DNA from: a bacterium
GTDB lineage: Bacteria; Bacillota; Bacilli; Lactobacillales; Streptococcaceae
Reading direction: 5' to 3'
Length of the DNA stretch: 64,000 nucleotides
Assembly: GCA_905221035.1 (NCBI GenBank)
Contig: CAJNBP010000002.1
Location: forward strand, 124,001 to 188,000
Shown: in pieces, positions 22,605-31,276 of the stretch
How positions within the stretch are numbered: position 1 is the first letter of the stretch
How the letters are laid out: the number at the start of each line of letters is the position of its first letter
Notes under the pieces: model-generated
What the model saw: the letters and a program-made list of their open reading frames with translations, nothing else
What the model was told of the DNA's origin: nothing
The model's database searches: none
Program-made: the position numbers and the translations under genes

Positions 22605-24239
22605 TCATCTTTTTTCTATCTCTACCAATATGCGTGATAGGTAGTAATGATAACCAAAAATAGCAAGACTAAGCAAGAGGATAAGAGCTCCTACTCCCAA
22701 GCTGATGGCAAGGATAGGGGAGAGAGACTTAACTAAGAACAAGCTACCAATGACTAAAATCATTAAGATAGCACTATAAATTAAGAGTAAAACTATTGCT
22801 ACTATACGATTTGAACGGTTCACCAGGTCCGTAATGTTACTCCAATTGGTTGACAGATTTTTAACGTCCTTAAGGTAATGGTGGCAAGAAAGGATGATAC
22901 TTGCAAAGATCCAGGCCACAATAAGGTAAATCATCGAAAGGATGGGCAAGCCTAAATATAGAGAAAGACCAAGTAAAGTCAGAACTGGTAAAAAGGACTG
23001 GACAGCAAATATAATCCAAAATTTCACTTTCACATAGCGAGCAAAGTCAAAGGGTAAACTCTTCAGAAAATCAACATTTTCCCTCTCCAAGGATAAGGCA
23101 ATTGAATGCAGGCTGGTGATATTGTTATTGACAACAGCTAGAAAGAGACCTATAAAAAACAAGGGTAACCAGTATGGAGGATGAATGTCTGGAACTATCT
23201 GAGAATCTCGGATGTTGGAAATCAGACCGATCATCATGAGATAAGGAAGGAAAGCACTTGTAAAAAGCACTGTAATCACGCCAGTCCCCTGTCCCAAAAG
23301 GGTGAGGTGGTAGCGTAAAACCATACGGAAAAAGCCCTTTTTAGTAGTTGAAAGCCCCTCCTTACTGCGACGTTCTTTTTTGACCTTCTCCTCACTATTA
23401 AGTAGGATCATATCATAAAAACGAGGCAAAACCTTCTTTTTGGTCAGGTAAAGCAAGAAAAGAGTTAGAATTATCCAAGCGAGCAGACCTAGGATGGCTT
23501 CTATCGAAAAAGGCTCCACTGCTATTTTGTAAAAGAGATGAATAGGATAAAGAAGAGGTGGAATTTCTTTAGTCTGATTACCTATACCTCTAGAAGTCGA
23601 CTGTAGAAAGAAGACAAATATTAAAGGTATGAGAACTCCTATCCCAATCATCACATTCGAAAAAATAGACTGATACTTTCTGAAGACCGTAGTCTGAGCC
23701 AAGAAATGTACTGCCACTACTATCACTAAAGTTACAGAGACAAATAATAAGGCCAAGGACAGCAGCATCAAAGGTAAGCCCAGCCAAAGAGAAGGAGCTA
23801 GCCTAATGTAGAGGACTAGAAAATAAGCTAGGATTGGTACAATTCCAGGCAGAGCTGGCAAGAGAACAGACAGTCCTTTAGCAATTATAATCTCTGATTC
23901 TTTAAAGGCATAGGGCCTATACGATACCAAGTCCTTACTCTCATAAAAGACATTGTAAAATGCAGTGAAAGAAGTTGAAAAGGCAAGCACCAGTAAAATA
24001 GCAACCATGCTACTAAAAAAACTTGGCATTTCCTCAAAAGGAAAACGAAAGGCTATATTTATAAACATGAAAAGCATCAAGAGACTAGAAAAAATGTAAG
24101 AACTTAGGACTCTAGCGGAAACATTTACTTTTTTTCCAGGATTTTTAGCTTGCTTCTTTCGTAGGTTAGCCAGATTAGCTTCTTGAGATGAATAGAGGAT
24201 ATTGATATCAACTAATTTTTTAATGACTTTGAGACGCAT
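22605..24239 (-). CDS. ABC transporter permease
   Basis: 544 residues with about twelve or more membrane segments in two halves separated by a charged loop near residue 285-300 (EEKVKKERRSKEG). This is the shape of large single-chain ABC-2 type exporters. Start at 24239 after a perfect AGGAGG, overlapping the ATPase gene by 20 bases. Works with the ATPase just upstream. Substrate unknown; the pair sits in the pneumococcal backbone and has no peptidase or bacteriocin gene nearby. Confidence 0.8.
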   Translation of the reverse strand: MRLKVIKKLVDINILYSSQEANLANLRKKQAKNPGKKVNVSARVLSSYIFSSLLMLFMFINIAFRFPFEEMPSFFSSMVAILLVLAFSTSFTAFYNVFYESKDLVSYRPYAFKESEIIIAKGLSVLLPALPGIVPILAYFLVLYIRLAPSLWLGLPLMLLSLALLFVSVTLVIVVAVHFLAQTTVFRKYQSIFSNVMIGIGVLIPLIFVFFLQSTSRGIGNQTKEIPPLLYPIHLFYKIAVEPFSIEAILGLLAWIILTLFLLYLTKKKVLPRFYDMILLNSEEKVKKERRSKEGLSTTKKGFFRMVLRYHLTLLGQGTGVITVLFTSAFLPYLMMIGLISNIRDSQIVPDIHPPYWLPLFFIGLFLAVVNNNITSLHSIALSLERENVDFLKSLPFDFARYVKVKFWIIFAVQSFLPVLTLLGLSLYLGLPILSMIYLIVAWIFASIILSCHHYLKDVKNLSTNWSNITDLVNRSNRIVAIVLLLIYSAILMILVIGSLFLVKSLSPILAISLGVGALILLLSLAIFGYHYYLSRILVEIEKR

Positions 24240-24969
24240 CTGAAACCTCCTCTTTTCTACCAGCAAGGCTAAGATAGATACTTTCTAAAGACTGGTCTGG
24301 ATGGTCTTTTCTCAAGTCCTCTACGCTACCACAATAAATCAAATGCCCCTTTTTCAAAATGGCAATCCGATCACAGACTTGCTCAGCTACCTCTAGCACA
24401 TGGGTTGAAAACAAGACCGTCTTGCCTTTTTGTGCATGTTCCTTCATCATCTGCTTCAAATCAAAGGCAGCCTGGGGATCCAAACCAGTCAAGGGTTCGT
24501 CCAAGACCCAAATATCGGGATCAGACAAGAGTGCCCCAATGACAAAGACTTTCTGACGCATTCCGTGAGAAAGGGTTTCAATAACCTGATAGCGGTTTTC
24601 AGCAAAATCAAAAATTTTCAATAGCCTAGCTAGACTAGCCTCCAAGTCAGAGCTAGTCAGATCATAGGATGAAGCAATCAATTCCCAAAATTCATTGGCC
24701 GTTAAGCGTAAAAATAAGTCAGGCGAGTCTGCTACATAGCCAATCTTTCGTTTAATAGCCAAGCGATTTTCCGATAAATCCTGACCATCTACCAAAATAC
24801 GACCACTGCTGGGTGAAATAATACTGACTAGCGATTTTATGGTGGTTGATTTTCCAGCCCCATTATGGCCAATCAAGCCCATAATCTCCCCATTTTCAAT
24901 CTGCAAATTGAGATTGCTCAAGGCCTCTTTATCACCATACAACTTACTAACATTTTGAAATTCAATCAT
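24220..24969 (-). CDS. ABC transporter ATP-binding protein
   Basis: Walker A GHNGAGKST at 34-42, signature LSHGMRQK, Walker B VLDEPLTGLDP, and the His switch in LFSTHVLEVAE. 249 residues from 24969, with AGGAG upstream. Powers the permease encoded by the overlapping next gene. The signature LSHGM instead of LSGGQ is common in ABC-2 type exporters. Confidence 0.9.
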   Translation of the reverse strand: MIEFQNVSKLYGDKEALSNLNLQIENGEIMGLIGHNGAGKSTTIKSLVSIISPSSGRILVDGQDLSENRLAIKRKIGYVADSPDLFLRLTANEFWELIASSYDLTSSDLEASLARLLKIFDFAENRYQVIETLSHGMRQKVFVIGALLSDPDIWVLDEPLTGLDPQAAFDLKQMMKEHAQKGKTVLFSTHVLEVAEQVCDRIAILKKGHLIYCGSVEDLRKDHPDQSLESIYLSLAGRKEEVSDASQSH

Positions 24970-25003
24970 GGGATGACTCCTATCTTTATCTATATTACAT
25001 ACT

Positions 25004-25009
25004 ATTATA
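25004..25009 (-). promoter_or_regulatory. -10 box of the ABC exporter operon
   Basis: Minus strand CTAGTATAAT, 34 bases before the ATPase start. A TTGATT lies 19 bases upstream as a possible -35. Confidence 0.5.
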
Positions 25010-25076
25010 CTAGCACTTTGATACAAAAAAATCAATACTTTATTTTAAGTAGTTAAAATAGTTTCCTTCTATTTTG

Positions 25077-25114
25077 CGCAAACGTTTGCGTTAGGAGATA
25101 CTTTATGATAGAAT
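25077..25114 (+). promoter_or_regulatory. cre operator overlapping the amylase promoter
   Basis: A perfect 14-base palindrome CGCAAACGTTTGCG (25077-25090) matches the catabolite-responsive element recognised by CcpA. It overlaps a candidate -35 (TTGCGT, 25086-25091) that is 17 bases before TAGAAT (25109-25114). A repressor bound here would block RNA polymerase. Confidence 0.8.
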
Positions 25115-25147
25115 AAAGAACAAGATTGACAAGTAAGAGGAAAAACA

Positions 25148-26602
25148 ATGCAAAATCAAACACTCATTCAATACTTTGAATGGTATCTGCCCCACGACGG
25201 CCAGCACTGGACGCGTCTGGCTGAAGATGCTCCACACCTAGCTGATCTGGGAATTAGTCACGTCTGGATGCCACCAGCTTTTAAGGCTACCAATGAAAAA
25301 GATGTGGGCTATGGGGTCTATGACTTATTTGACCTTGGAGAGTTTAACCAAAAAGGGACTGTCCGCACCAAGTATGGTTTCAAAGAAGACTATCTTCAAG
25401 CGATTCAAGCCCTAAAAGCACAGGGAATTCAACCAATGGCCGATGTGGTTCTCAACCACAAGGCTGCGGCCGATCACATGGAAGCCTTTCAGGTTATCGA
25501 AGTGGACCCTATAGACCGTACAGTGGAACTTGGAGAACCATTCACCATCAATGGCTGGACTAGTTTTACCTTCGATGGTCGCCAAGATACCTACAATGAC
25601 TTCCACTGGCATTGGTACCACTTCACCGGTACAGACTATGATGCCAAACGCCGAAAGTCTGGGATTTATCTGATTCAAGGAGACAACAAGGGCTGGGCCA
25701 ACGAGGAATTGGTCGATAATGAAAACGGCAACTACGACTACCTCATGTATGCAGACCTAGACTTTAAGCATCCTGAAGTGATCAAAAATATCTATGACTG
25801 GGCTGACTGGTTCATGGAAACAACTGATATTGCTGGTTTCCGCTTGGATGCCGTCAAACACATCGACTCCTTCTTTATGCGCAATTTCATCCGCGATATG
25901 AAGGAAAAATACGGTGACGATTTCTACGTTTTTGGTGAATTTTGGAACCCAGACAAGGAAGCCAATCTGGACTATCTTGAAAAAACAGAAGAACGCTTTG
26001 ACCTTGTCGATGTTCGACTCCACCAGAATCTCTTTGATGCTAGCCGAGCTGGTTCCAACTACGACCTTCGTGGCATTTTCACGGATAGCTTGGTTGAACT
26101 CAAGCCTGACAAGGCTGTAACCTTTGTCGACAACCATGATACCCAACGAGGACAAGCCCTTGAGTCGACTGTTGAAGAATGGTTCAAACCAGCAGCCTAT
26201 GCCCTCATTCTGTTACGCCAAAATGGCCTTCCATGTGTCTTTTACGGCGACTACTATGGGATTTCAGGGCAATATGCTCAACAAGATTTCAAAGAAGTCC
26301 TTGATCGCCTCCTAACCATCCGAAAAGATTTGGCCTATGGAGAACAAACAGACTACTTTGATGATGCTAACTGTATCGGTTGGGTACGTTCAGGTGCTGA
26401 AAATCAATCCCCAATCGCAGTCCTTATCTCAAATGACCAAGAAAACAGCAAGTCAATGTTTGTCGGTCAAGAATGGGCTAACCAAACCTTTGTAGATTTA
26501 CTTGGCAACCACCAAGGTCCAGTTACAATTGATGAGGAAGGTTATGGACAATTCCCAGTCTCAGCTGCTTCGATAAGTGTCTGGACAGCCAATACAATCT
26601 AA
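25148..26602 (+). CDS. Cytoplasmic alpha-amylase, GH13
   Basis: Hydrolyses alpha-1,4-glucans; no signal peptide, so it acts inside the cell on glycogen or imported maltodextrin. The four GH13 regions are present: DVVLNHKA, GFRLDAVKHI (nucleophile Asp), FGEFWNP (acid/base Glu) and FVDNHDTQ. 484 residues, usual for this bacterial cytoplasmic subgroup. AGAGG precedes the ATG. Single-gene unit with a cre operator, so likely glucose-repressed. Confidence 0.93.
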   Translation: MQNQTLIQYFEWYLPHDGQHWTRLAEDAPHLADLGISHVWMPPAFKATNEKDVGYGVYDLFDLGEFNQKGTVRTKYGFKEDYLQAIQALKAQGIQPMADVVLNHKAAADHMEAFQVIEVDPIDRTVELGEPFTINGWTSFTFDGRQDTYNDFHWHWYHFTGTDYDAKRRKSGIYLIQGDNKGWANEELVDNENGNYDYLMYADLDFKHPEVIKNIYDWADWFMETTDIAGFRLDAVKHIDSFFMRNFIRDMKEKYGDDFYVFGEFWNPDKEANLDYLEKTEERFDLVDVRLHQNLFDASRAGSNYDLRGIFTDSLVELKPDKAVTFVDNHDTQRGQALESTVEEWFKPAAYALILLRQNGLPCVFYGDYYGISGQYAQQDFKEVLDRLLTIRKDLAYGEQTDYFDDANCIGWVRSGAENQSPIAVLISNDQENSKSMFVGQEWANQTFVDLLGNHQGPVTIDEEGYGQFPVSAASISVWTANTI

Positions 26603-26706
26603 TACTCTTCGAAAATCAAATTCAAACCGCGTCAAAGTCGCCTTGCCGTACTCAAGTACAGCCTGCGACTATTTTCCTAGTTTGCTCTTTGATTTTCATT
26701 GAGTAT
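26602..26706 (+). repeat. BOX element, boxA-boxC form without boxB
   Basis: ATACTCTTCGAAAATC to TTTTCATTGAGTAT, with CGCCTTGCCGTACTCAAG between and no CCTCAAAAC dyad. It starts on the last base of the amylase stop codon. Confidence 0.85.
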
Positions 26707-26723
26707 AATATCCAATGATAATT

Positions 26724-26752
26724 AAGCCAGGTCCCATCGGATTTGGCTTTTT
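26724..26752 (+). terminator. Terminator after the amylase and BOX element
   Basis: AAGCCAGGTCC-catc-GGATTTGGCTT (11 pairs, two of them G-U) followed by TTT. It lies beyond the BOX, so the BOX probably inserted between gene and terminator. Confidence 0.7.
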
Positions 26753-26756
26753 AAGT

Positions 26757-26789
26757 ATGAAAAAGACCTACCCAGATGGATAGATCTTT
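26757..26789 (-). terminator. Terminator of alaS
   Basis: Minus strand AAAGATCTATCC-atct-GGGTAGGTCTTT followed by TTC, just after the alaS stop. Confidence 0.85.
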
Positions 26790-26795
26790 GTTTAA

Positions 26796-29414
26796 TTACA
26801 ATTTACCTGCTACGGCATCCAACAATTCTTGGATTTTAGCTTGGTTACTTCCTCCTGCCATGGCCATGTCTGGTTTACCACCACCACGTCCATCGACGAT
26901 TGGTGCCAATTCTTTGACAAGGTTCCCTGCATGAAGGTCTTTTGTCTTGCTTGCTACAAGAACATTGACTTTGTCACCGATAGCAGCAACTAGGACAAGC
27001 AAGTCAGAGTAGTCTTTTTGTTTCCAATTGTCCGCAAAGGTACGAAGGGCACCGGCATCTGATACAGACACTTGACTAGCAATGTAACGGTGACCGTTGA
27101 CTTCCTTAACATCCTTGAAGATGTCGCCCGCGGCTGCAGCTGCGGCTTTTTCTTTCAACTCAGCATTTTCTTTTTGAAGTTGACGAAGTTGTTCTTGGAG
27201 TCCTTCTACCTTGTGAGGTACTTCTTTAAGTTGAGGTGCTTTCAAAGTTGTTGCAACAGCTTTAAGAGCGTCTTCTTGTTCGCGGTAGGCTTCAAAGGCT
27301 TCCTTACCAGTCACTGCCAAGATACGGCGAGTTCCTGATCCGATACCTTCTTCTTTGACAATCTTGAAGAGACCAATTTCAGAAGTGTTGCCAACATGGG
27401 TACCACCACAAAGCTCGATAGAGTAGTCACCGATTGTAACAACACGGACTTCCTTGCCGTATTTCTCACCAAAGAGAGCCATAGCACCCATTTCTTTGGC
27501 AGTATCAATATCTGTTTCAACTGTCTTCACTTCAAGAGCTTCCCAGATTTTCTCGTTGACTTGCTGTTCAATGGCACGCAATTCTTCAGCAGTTACTGCT
27601 TGGAAGTGGGTAAAGTCAAAGCGAAGGAATTCGACTTCGTTAAGAGATCCTGCTTGTGTTGCGTGATTTCCAAGGATATTGTGAAGGGCAGCGTGAAGCA
27701 AGTGAGTCGCAGTGTGGTTTTTCATGACACGGTGACGACGATTTGTATCGATTGCCAAGGTATAGTCTTGGTTCAAGGCAAGCGGTGCAAGGACGTCAAC
27801 AGTGTGAAGAGCTTGTCCGTTTGGTGCTTTTTGAACATTGGTCACAGTAGCCACGACCTTACCTGACTCGTCCAAGATTTGTCCGTGGTCAGCCACCTGT
27901 CCACCCATTTCAGCGTAGAATGGAGTTTCCGCAAAGATAAGTGAGGCAGTTCCTTCTGACACAGCTTCTACTTCTGCATTGTCAGCCACGATAGCCACCA
28001 ATTTAGAAGACAATTGGCTAGCATTGTAGTTGAAGACACTTTCCACTGTGATGTTTTGAAGGGTTTCATTTTGCATACCCATTGAGCCACCCTTGACAGC
28101 TGACGCACGCGCGCGTTCTTGCTGTTCTTTCATGGCTGCTTCAAATCCTTCACGGTCGACAGTCATACCAGCTTCTTCAGCGATTTCTTCTGTCAACTCT
28201 ACTGGGAATCCATAAGTATCGTAGAGTTTGAAGACATCTTGACCAGCAATGACAGATTGACCTTTTTCTTTCAAGTCTGCTACGATGCCTTGGGCAAAGT
28301 GTTGACCTGAGTGAAGGGTACGAGCAAATGACTCTTCTTCGCTCTTAACGATTTTCTCGATAAAGTCACGTTTTTCAAGAACTTCTGGATAGTAGCTTTC
28401 CATGATTTTTCCAACAGTTGGAACGAGTTTGTAAAGGAAAGGCTCATTGATACCCAATTTTTGACCATGCATAGAGGCACGACGGAGCAGACGACGAAGG
28501 ACGTAACCACGACCCTCATTTCCTGGAAGGGCACCATCCCCGATGGCAAATGAAAGTGAACGGATGTGGTCAGCGATGACCTTAAAGCTCATGTTGTCGC
28601 CATCTTGGTCATAAACCTTACCAGACAATTTCTCCACTTCACGAATGATTGGCATGAAGAGGTCTGTTTCAAAGTTAGTCTTAGCCCCTTGGATAACTGC
28701 CACCAAACGCTCCAAACCAGCGCCCGTATCAATGTTCTTGTGTGGCAATTCCTTGTATTCGCTACGAGGAACAGCAGGGTCTGCGTTAAATTGTGACAAA
28801 ACGATATTCCAGATTTCGATATAACGGTCATTTTCAATATCTTCTGCAAGGAGACGAATACCGATATTTTCTGGGTCAAATGCTTCTCCACGGTCAAAGA
28901 AAATCTCTGTATCTGGTCCAGAAGGTCCGGCACCGATTTCCCAGAAGTTGTCCTCAATAGGAATCAAGTGGCTTGGATCCACTCCTACTTCAATCCAACG
29001 GTTGTAAGAATCTTTATCGTCTGGATAGTAGGTCATGTAAAGTTTTTCAGCTGGGAAGTCAAACCATTCTGGGCTTGTCAAAAGCTCATAAGCCCAAGTG
29101 ATAGCTTCGTCACGGAAGTAATCCCCGATAGAGAAGTTCCCCAACATTTCAAACATGGTATGGTGACGCGCAGTCTTCCCTACGTTTTCGATGTCGTTAG
29201 TACGAATAGCTTTTTGTGCATTGGTAATACGTGGATTTTCAGGGATAATAGTCCCGTCAAAATATTTCTTAAGGGTTGCTACCCCAGAGTTGATCCACAA
29301 AAGAGTTGGATCATTTACAGGAACCAAACTCACTGATGGTTCTACTGAGTGACCTTTGGTCGCCCAGAAATCAAGCCACATTTGGCGTACTTGTGCACTA
29401 GATAGTTGTTTCAT
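26796..29414 (-). CDS. alaS: Alanine--tRNA ligase
   Basis: Charges tRNA-Ala. Class II catalytic core at the N-terminus ([14 protein letters not shown]), [11 protein letters not shown] and [13 protein letters not shown] zinc/editing motifs in the second half, a coiled coil with an alanine run near residue 760, and the C-Ala domain ending in [14 protein letters not shown]. 872 residues, full length. Second gene of a T-box-controlled operon. Confidence 0.97.
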   Translation of the reverse strand: MKQLSSAQVRQMWLDFWATKGHSVEPSVSLVPVNDPTLLWINSGVATLKKYFDGTIIPENPRITNAQKAIRTNDIENVGKTARHHTMFEMLGNFSIGDYFRDEAITWAYELLTSPEWFDFPAEKLYMTYYPDDKDSYNRWIEVGVDPSHLIPIEDNFWEIGAGPSGPDTEIFFDRGEAFDPENIGIRLLAEDIENDRYIEIWNIVLSQFNADPAVPRSEYKELPHKNIDTGAGLERLVAVIQGAKTNFETDLFMPIIREVEKLSGKVYDQDGDNMSFKVIADHIRSLSFAIGDGALPGNEGRGYVLRRLLRRASMHGQKLGINEPFLYKLVPTVGKIMESYYPEVLEKRDFIEKIVKSEEESFARTLHSGQHFAQGIVADLKEKGQSVIAGQDVFKLYDTYGFPVELTEEIAEEAGMTVDREGFEAAMKEQQERARASAVKGGSMGMQNETLQNITVESVFNYNASQLSSKLVAIVADNAEVEAVSEGTASLIFAETPFYAEMGGQVADHGQILDESGKVVATVTNVQKAPNGQALHTVDVLAPLALNQDYTLAIDTNRRHRVMKNHTATHLLHAALHNILGNHATQAGSLNEVEFLRFDFTHFQAVTAEELRAIEQQVNEKIWEALEVKTVETDIDTAKEMGAMALFGEKYGKEVRVVTIGDYSIELCGGTHVGNTSEIGLFKIVKEEGIGSGTRRILAVTGKEAFEAYREQEDALKAVATTLKAPQLKEVPHKVEGLQEQLRQLQKENAELKEKAAAAAAGDIFKDVKEVNGHRYIASQVSVSDAGALRTFADNWKQKDYSDLLVLVAAIGDKVNVLVASKTKDLHAGNLVKELAPIVDGRGGGKPDMAMAGGSNQAKIQELLDAVAGKL

Positions 29415-29435
29415 ATTGTCTCCTTATTTACTTGT

Positions 29436-29921
29436 TTAATGTGATTGGCTTTCCAGCATTTCCACATAGTCAATCGCGACACAGAGAGAAATGACTAGGT
29501 CTGCATAAGCGTCCTCAAGGACTGTTACGTTATAGGTAGAGGTCAGATGGAAGAGTTCTTTCCTGATTTCCGCAATCAACTGATCGCGATCATCCAGCAA
29601 TTTGAAGTTCAAATCCCAGATATTGCCCTCGATACGAAGCCCCAGATTATCAAACTCATACTTATCTCGCCAGAAGGTCAACTTCTTACGAATGACAAAA
29701 CTCGATCCGTCCTGAAGCTGAATCTCAAAACGAGGAAGTAAAGTCCAAATCTCTTTACTAATCTCACTGACTTGGTTACCAAATGCATCATAGATAGTAA
29801 AGGTTTTGGGAATTTTAAAAAATGATCCCTCTACCTGATAGGCGATTTCTCCCCTGTCATCCTTGATAGTGAAGCGTTCGCCCCCAAGACGAAACTTTTG
29901 TTTGACAAGAAATGTTTTCAT
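29436..29921 (-). CDS. Tubby-like / LURP-one-related (YxjI) family protein
   Basis: 161 residues, mostly beta strands, with the repeating I.D..G pattern (FTIKDDRGEIAYQVEG, FTIYDAFGNQVSEI) of the LOR/scramblase-like beta barrel. Function in bacteria is unknown. The start at 29921 follows GGAGGTGTTG and is better than an ATG 12 bases upstream. It lies between the alanine T-box and alaS, 21 bases before alaS, so it should be induced by alanine-tRNA shortage together with alaS. Confidence 0.75.
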   Translation of the reverse strand: MKTFLVKQKFRLGGERFTIKDDRGEIAYQVEGSFFKIPKTFTIYDAFGNQVSEISKEIWTLLPRFEIQLQDGSSFVIRKKLTFWRDKYEFDNLGLRIEGNIWDLNFKLLDDRDQLIAEIRKELFHLTSTYNVTVLEDAYADLVISLCVAIDYVEMLESQSH

Positions 29922-29931
29922 CAACACCTCC

Positions 29932-30118
29932 AAAAATCAAAAGACAAGCTCATATCACGAAGGGCGAAAAACCGCGGTACCACCTTCATTCAATGAACTT
30001 GTCATTCTCTTATTCTTATGCAATTGTATGATTGAGTAGCATGACTTCCTAGCTTAGATGGCTCGCAGCACCGCCATTTCTCTGGACTAAGACAACTGAA
30101 AATCAATTCTCAACTTTC
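29932..30118 (-). promoter_or_regulatory. T-box riboswitch, alanine-specific
   Basis: The T-box core AAGGTGGTACCGCGG lies at 29972-29986 (minus). The terminator pairs ACAAGTTCAT (29993-30002) with ATGAGCTTGT (29944-29953), then CTTTTGATTTTT. In Stem I the probable specifier is GCT (Ala) at 30038-30040 followed by A. Uncharged tRNA-Ala would stabilise the antiterminator and allow read-through into the LOR gene and alaS. Confidence 0.93.
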
Positions 30119-30120
30119 TT

Positions 30121-30149
30121 ATTATATCGTTTTTTTAAGTCTGCGTCAA
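30121..30149 (-). promoter_or_regulatory. Promoter of the T-box/alaS operon
   Basis: TTGACG (30144-30149), 17 bases, TATAAT (30121-30126) on the minus strand. The stretch from 30150 to 30404 holds no gene that I can support. Confidence 0.85.
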
Positions 30150-30404
30150 CTGGAAATGATCTTATGAGATAGACACTATCATTAGAGTTTGATTTTCCCA
30201 AAAACTTGCTACCATCTCATCCACTATACATATTTTACTATAACATTTCTGTTCGTAAAGCCACGATTTCTCTATTCCTTCCTCTGACGATTCTGATTTC
30301 CAGCATCAGACTTAGAATGGCTACTATTTTCACGGTTATCAGCGACAAATCTCATATATCCGATATACCTGTCATACTCAAAATAGCTCTCTAAACCCAA
30401 GGAA

Positions 30405-31040
30405 CTATTTATCGTATAATGTAACAGTTCTAGCACCTTGTATTTTTTCAACTTTCAATAGCTTAATGGGGGTTTGGTTCATTTCATAGTGTTTTGCACT
30501 ACGCCCTTCTGGCAACTCAGCCTGTATTTTTCTTCTAAAAACTGAAACAGGATAGCAAATATCAGTGTTCTTAACCTTCTTATCATATTTATCAAACAAA
30601 AAATAAAATTCTTTATCTCTATGTTGAAAATGCAATAAATACTTTGCTTTAATCTTAGACCCAATTTTGTTTGGGTCAAAATAATACAATCCCTTTAAAT
30701 TAACACTTATATTTTCTAGCATCGTATAAATTAAATTCAGAGAAGTTGCCCTAGATAAAAATGCAGCTTTGTGCTGAGATGTATCTTTATCTAAATCATA
30801 AAAAGTGATATGATTTCCCAAAATTTGGTTATATATCTTCTGAGCCCCATTACCATTGAAGCACTTAACTTTATCTATTCCTTTTAGTTTGTGCAAACCT
30901 ATAAGATGATGAAAATTTGGTTCCGTGAAGCTTAATTCAATATATTTTTCTATAGTTTGTTTGGAGACAGTCTGAGTAATAGTAAATTTGTATTGAGTAT
31001 CCATCAACGTTCTATAACTAAGAATTAAATTTCTTAACAT
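30405..31040 (-). CDS. Possible PBECR4-type (BECR-fold) nuclease
   Basis: 211 residues, no signal peptide or membrane segment, Lys-rich and AT-rich. The middle contains FTEPNFHHLIGLHKLKGI, and later stretches read KAKYLLHF and KEFYFLFDKYDKK, which resemble the 'F-HL-G' and 'Y-L / F-F' pattern I recall from PBECR4 proteins. That family is predicted from the Barnase-EndoU-ColicinE5-RelE nuclease fold. The assignment is tentative and no catalytic residue can be named. AAAGG sits 6 bases before the ATG. The gene directly follows a structured RNA and its terminator, so expression is probably controlled by that RNA. Confidence 0.45.
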   Translation of the reverse strand: MLRNLILSYRTLMDTQYKFTITQTVSKQTIEKYIELSFTEPNFHHLIGLHKLKGIDKVKCFNGNGAQKIYNQILGNHITFYDLDKDTSQHKAAFLSRATSLNLIYTMLENISVNLKGLYYFDPNKIGSKIKAKYLLHFQHRDKEFYFLFDKYDKKVKNTDICYPVSVFRRKIQAELPEGRSAKHYEMNQTPIKLLKVEKIQGARTVTLYDK

Positions 31041-31055
31041 ACTGTACCTTTTCTC

Positions 31056-31085
31056 AAAAAAATAAAGAGGCTATTTACACCTCTT
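31056..31085 (-). terminator. Terminator before the PBECR4-like gene
   Basis: Minus strand AAGAGG-tgtaaatag-CCTCTT followed by TATTTTTTT. It ends about 15 bases before the start codon, with only the ribosome site between. Confidence 0.75.
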
Positions 31086-31216
31086 CCTACGATATATTTA
31101 TTCACCTGCTTGCGGAAAATATATAAAACCCAAATAAGCCTATCTACAAACTACTGACCAAAGCAGACCGACCAGTAATTCCTTGGCTACGCTAAAAGCG
31201 ATAGTTTTGTTCTACA
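31056..31216 (-). ncRNA. Structured leader or small RNA upstream of the PBECR4-like gene
   Basis: About 160 nt from a perfect promoter to a terminator. Hairpin 2 (31148-31181): GAATTACTGGTC pairs with GGTCAGTAGTTT. Hairpin 3 (31092-31124): ATATATTT pairs with AAATATAT. Loop 2 contains CTGCTT and loop 3 contains AAGCAG, six bases that could kiss. An upstream AGGCTTATTT (31132-31141) can pair with AAATAGCCT inside the terminator as an antiterminator. No known riboswitch core is recognised. Confidence 0.6.
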
Positions 31217-31222
31217 GTTTTT

Positions 31223-31251
31223 ATTATATTAGATTCTTAACAATATGTCAA
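31223..31251 (-). promoter_or_regulatory. Strong promoter of the structured RNA
   Basis: Consensus TTGACA (31246-31251), 17 bases, TATAAT (31223-31228) on the minus strand; the only fully consensus promoter in the accessory island. Confidence 0.85.
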
Positions 31252-31276
31252 GTAAAATCAAAAAGCTGCTTATTAG

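Noticed and set aside
30150..30404. Small gene or RNA between the T-box promoter and the PBECR4-like gene
   Set aside because: Only a weak inverted repeat at the end of the PBECR4-like gene is seen; a 62-codon plus-strand frame lacks a ribosome site.
31056..31216. 6S RNA as identity of the structured RNA
   Set aside because: Length fits, but the 5' and 3' ends do not pair into the long rod with a central bubble that defines 6S RNA; several separate hairpins form instead.
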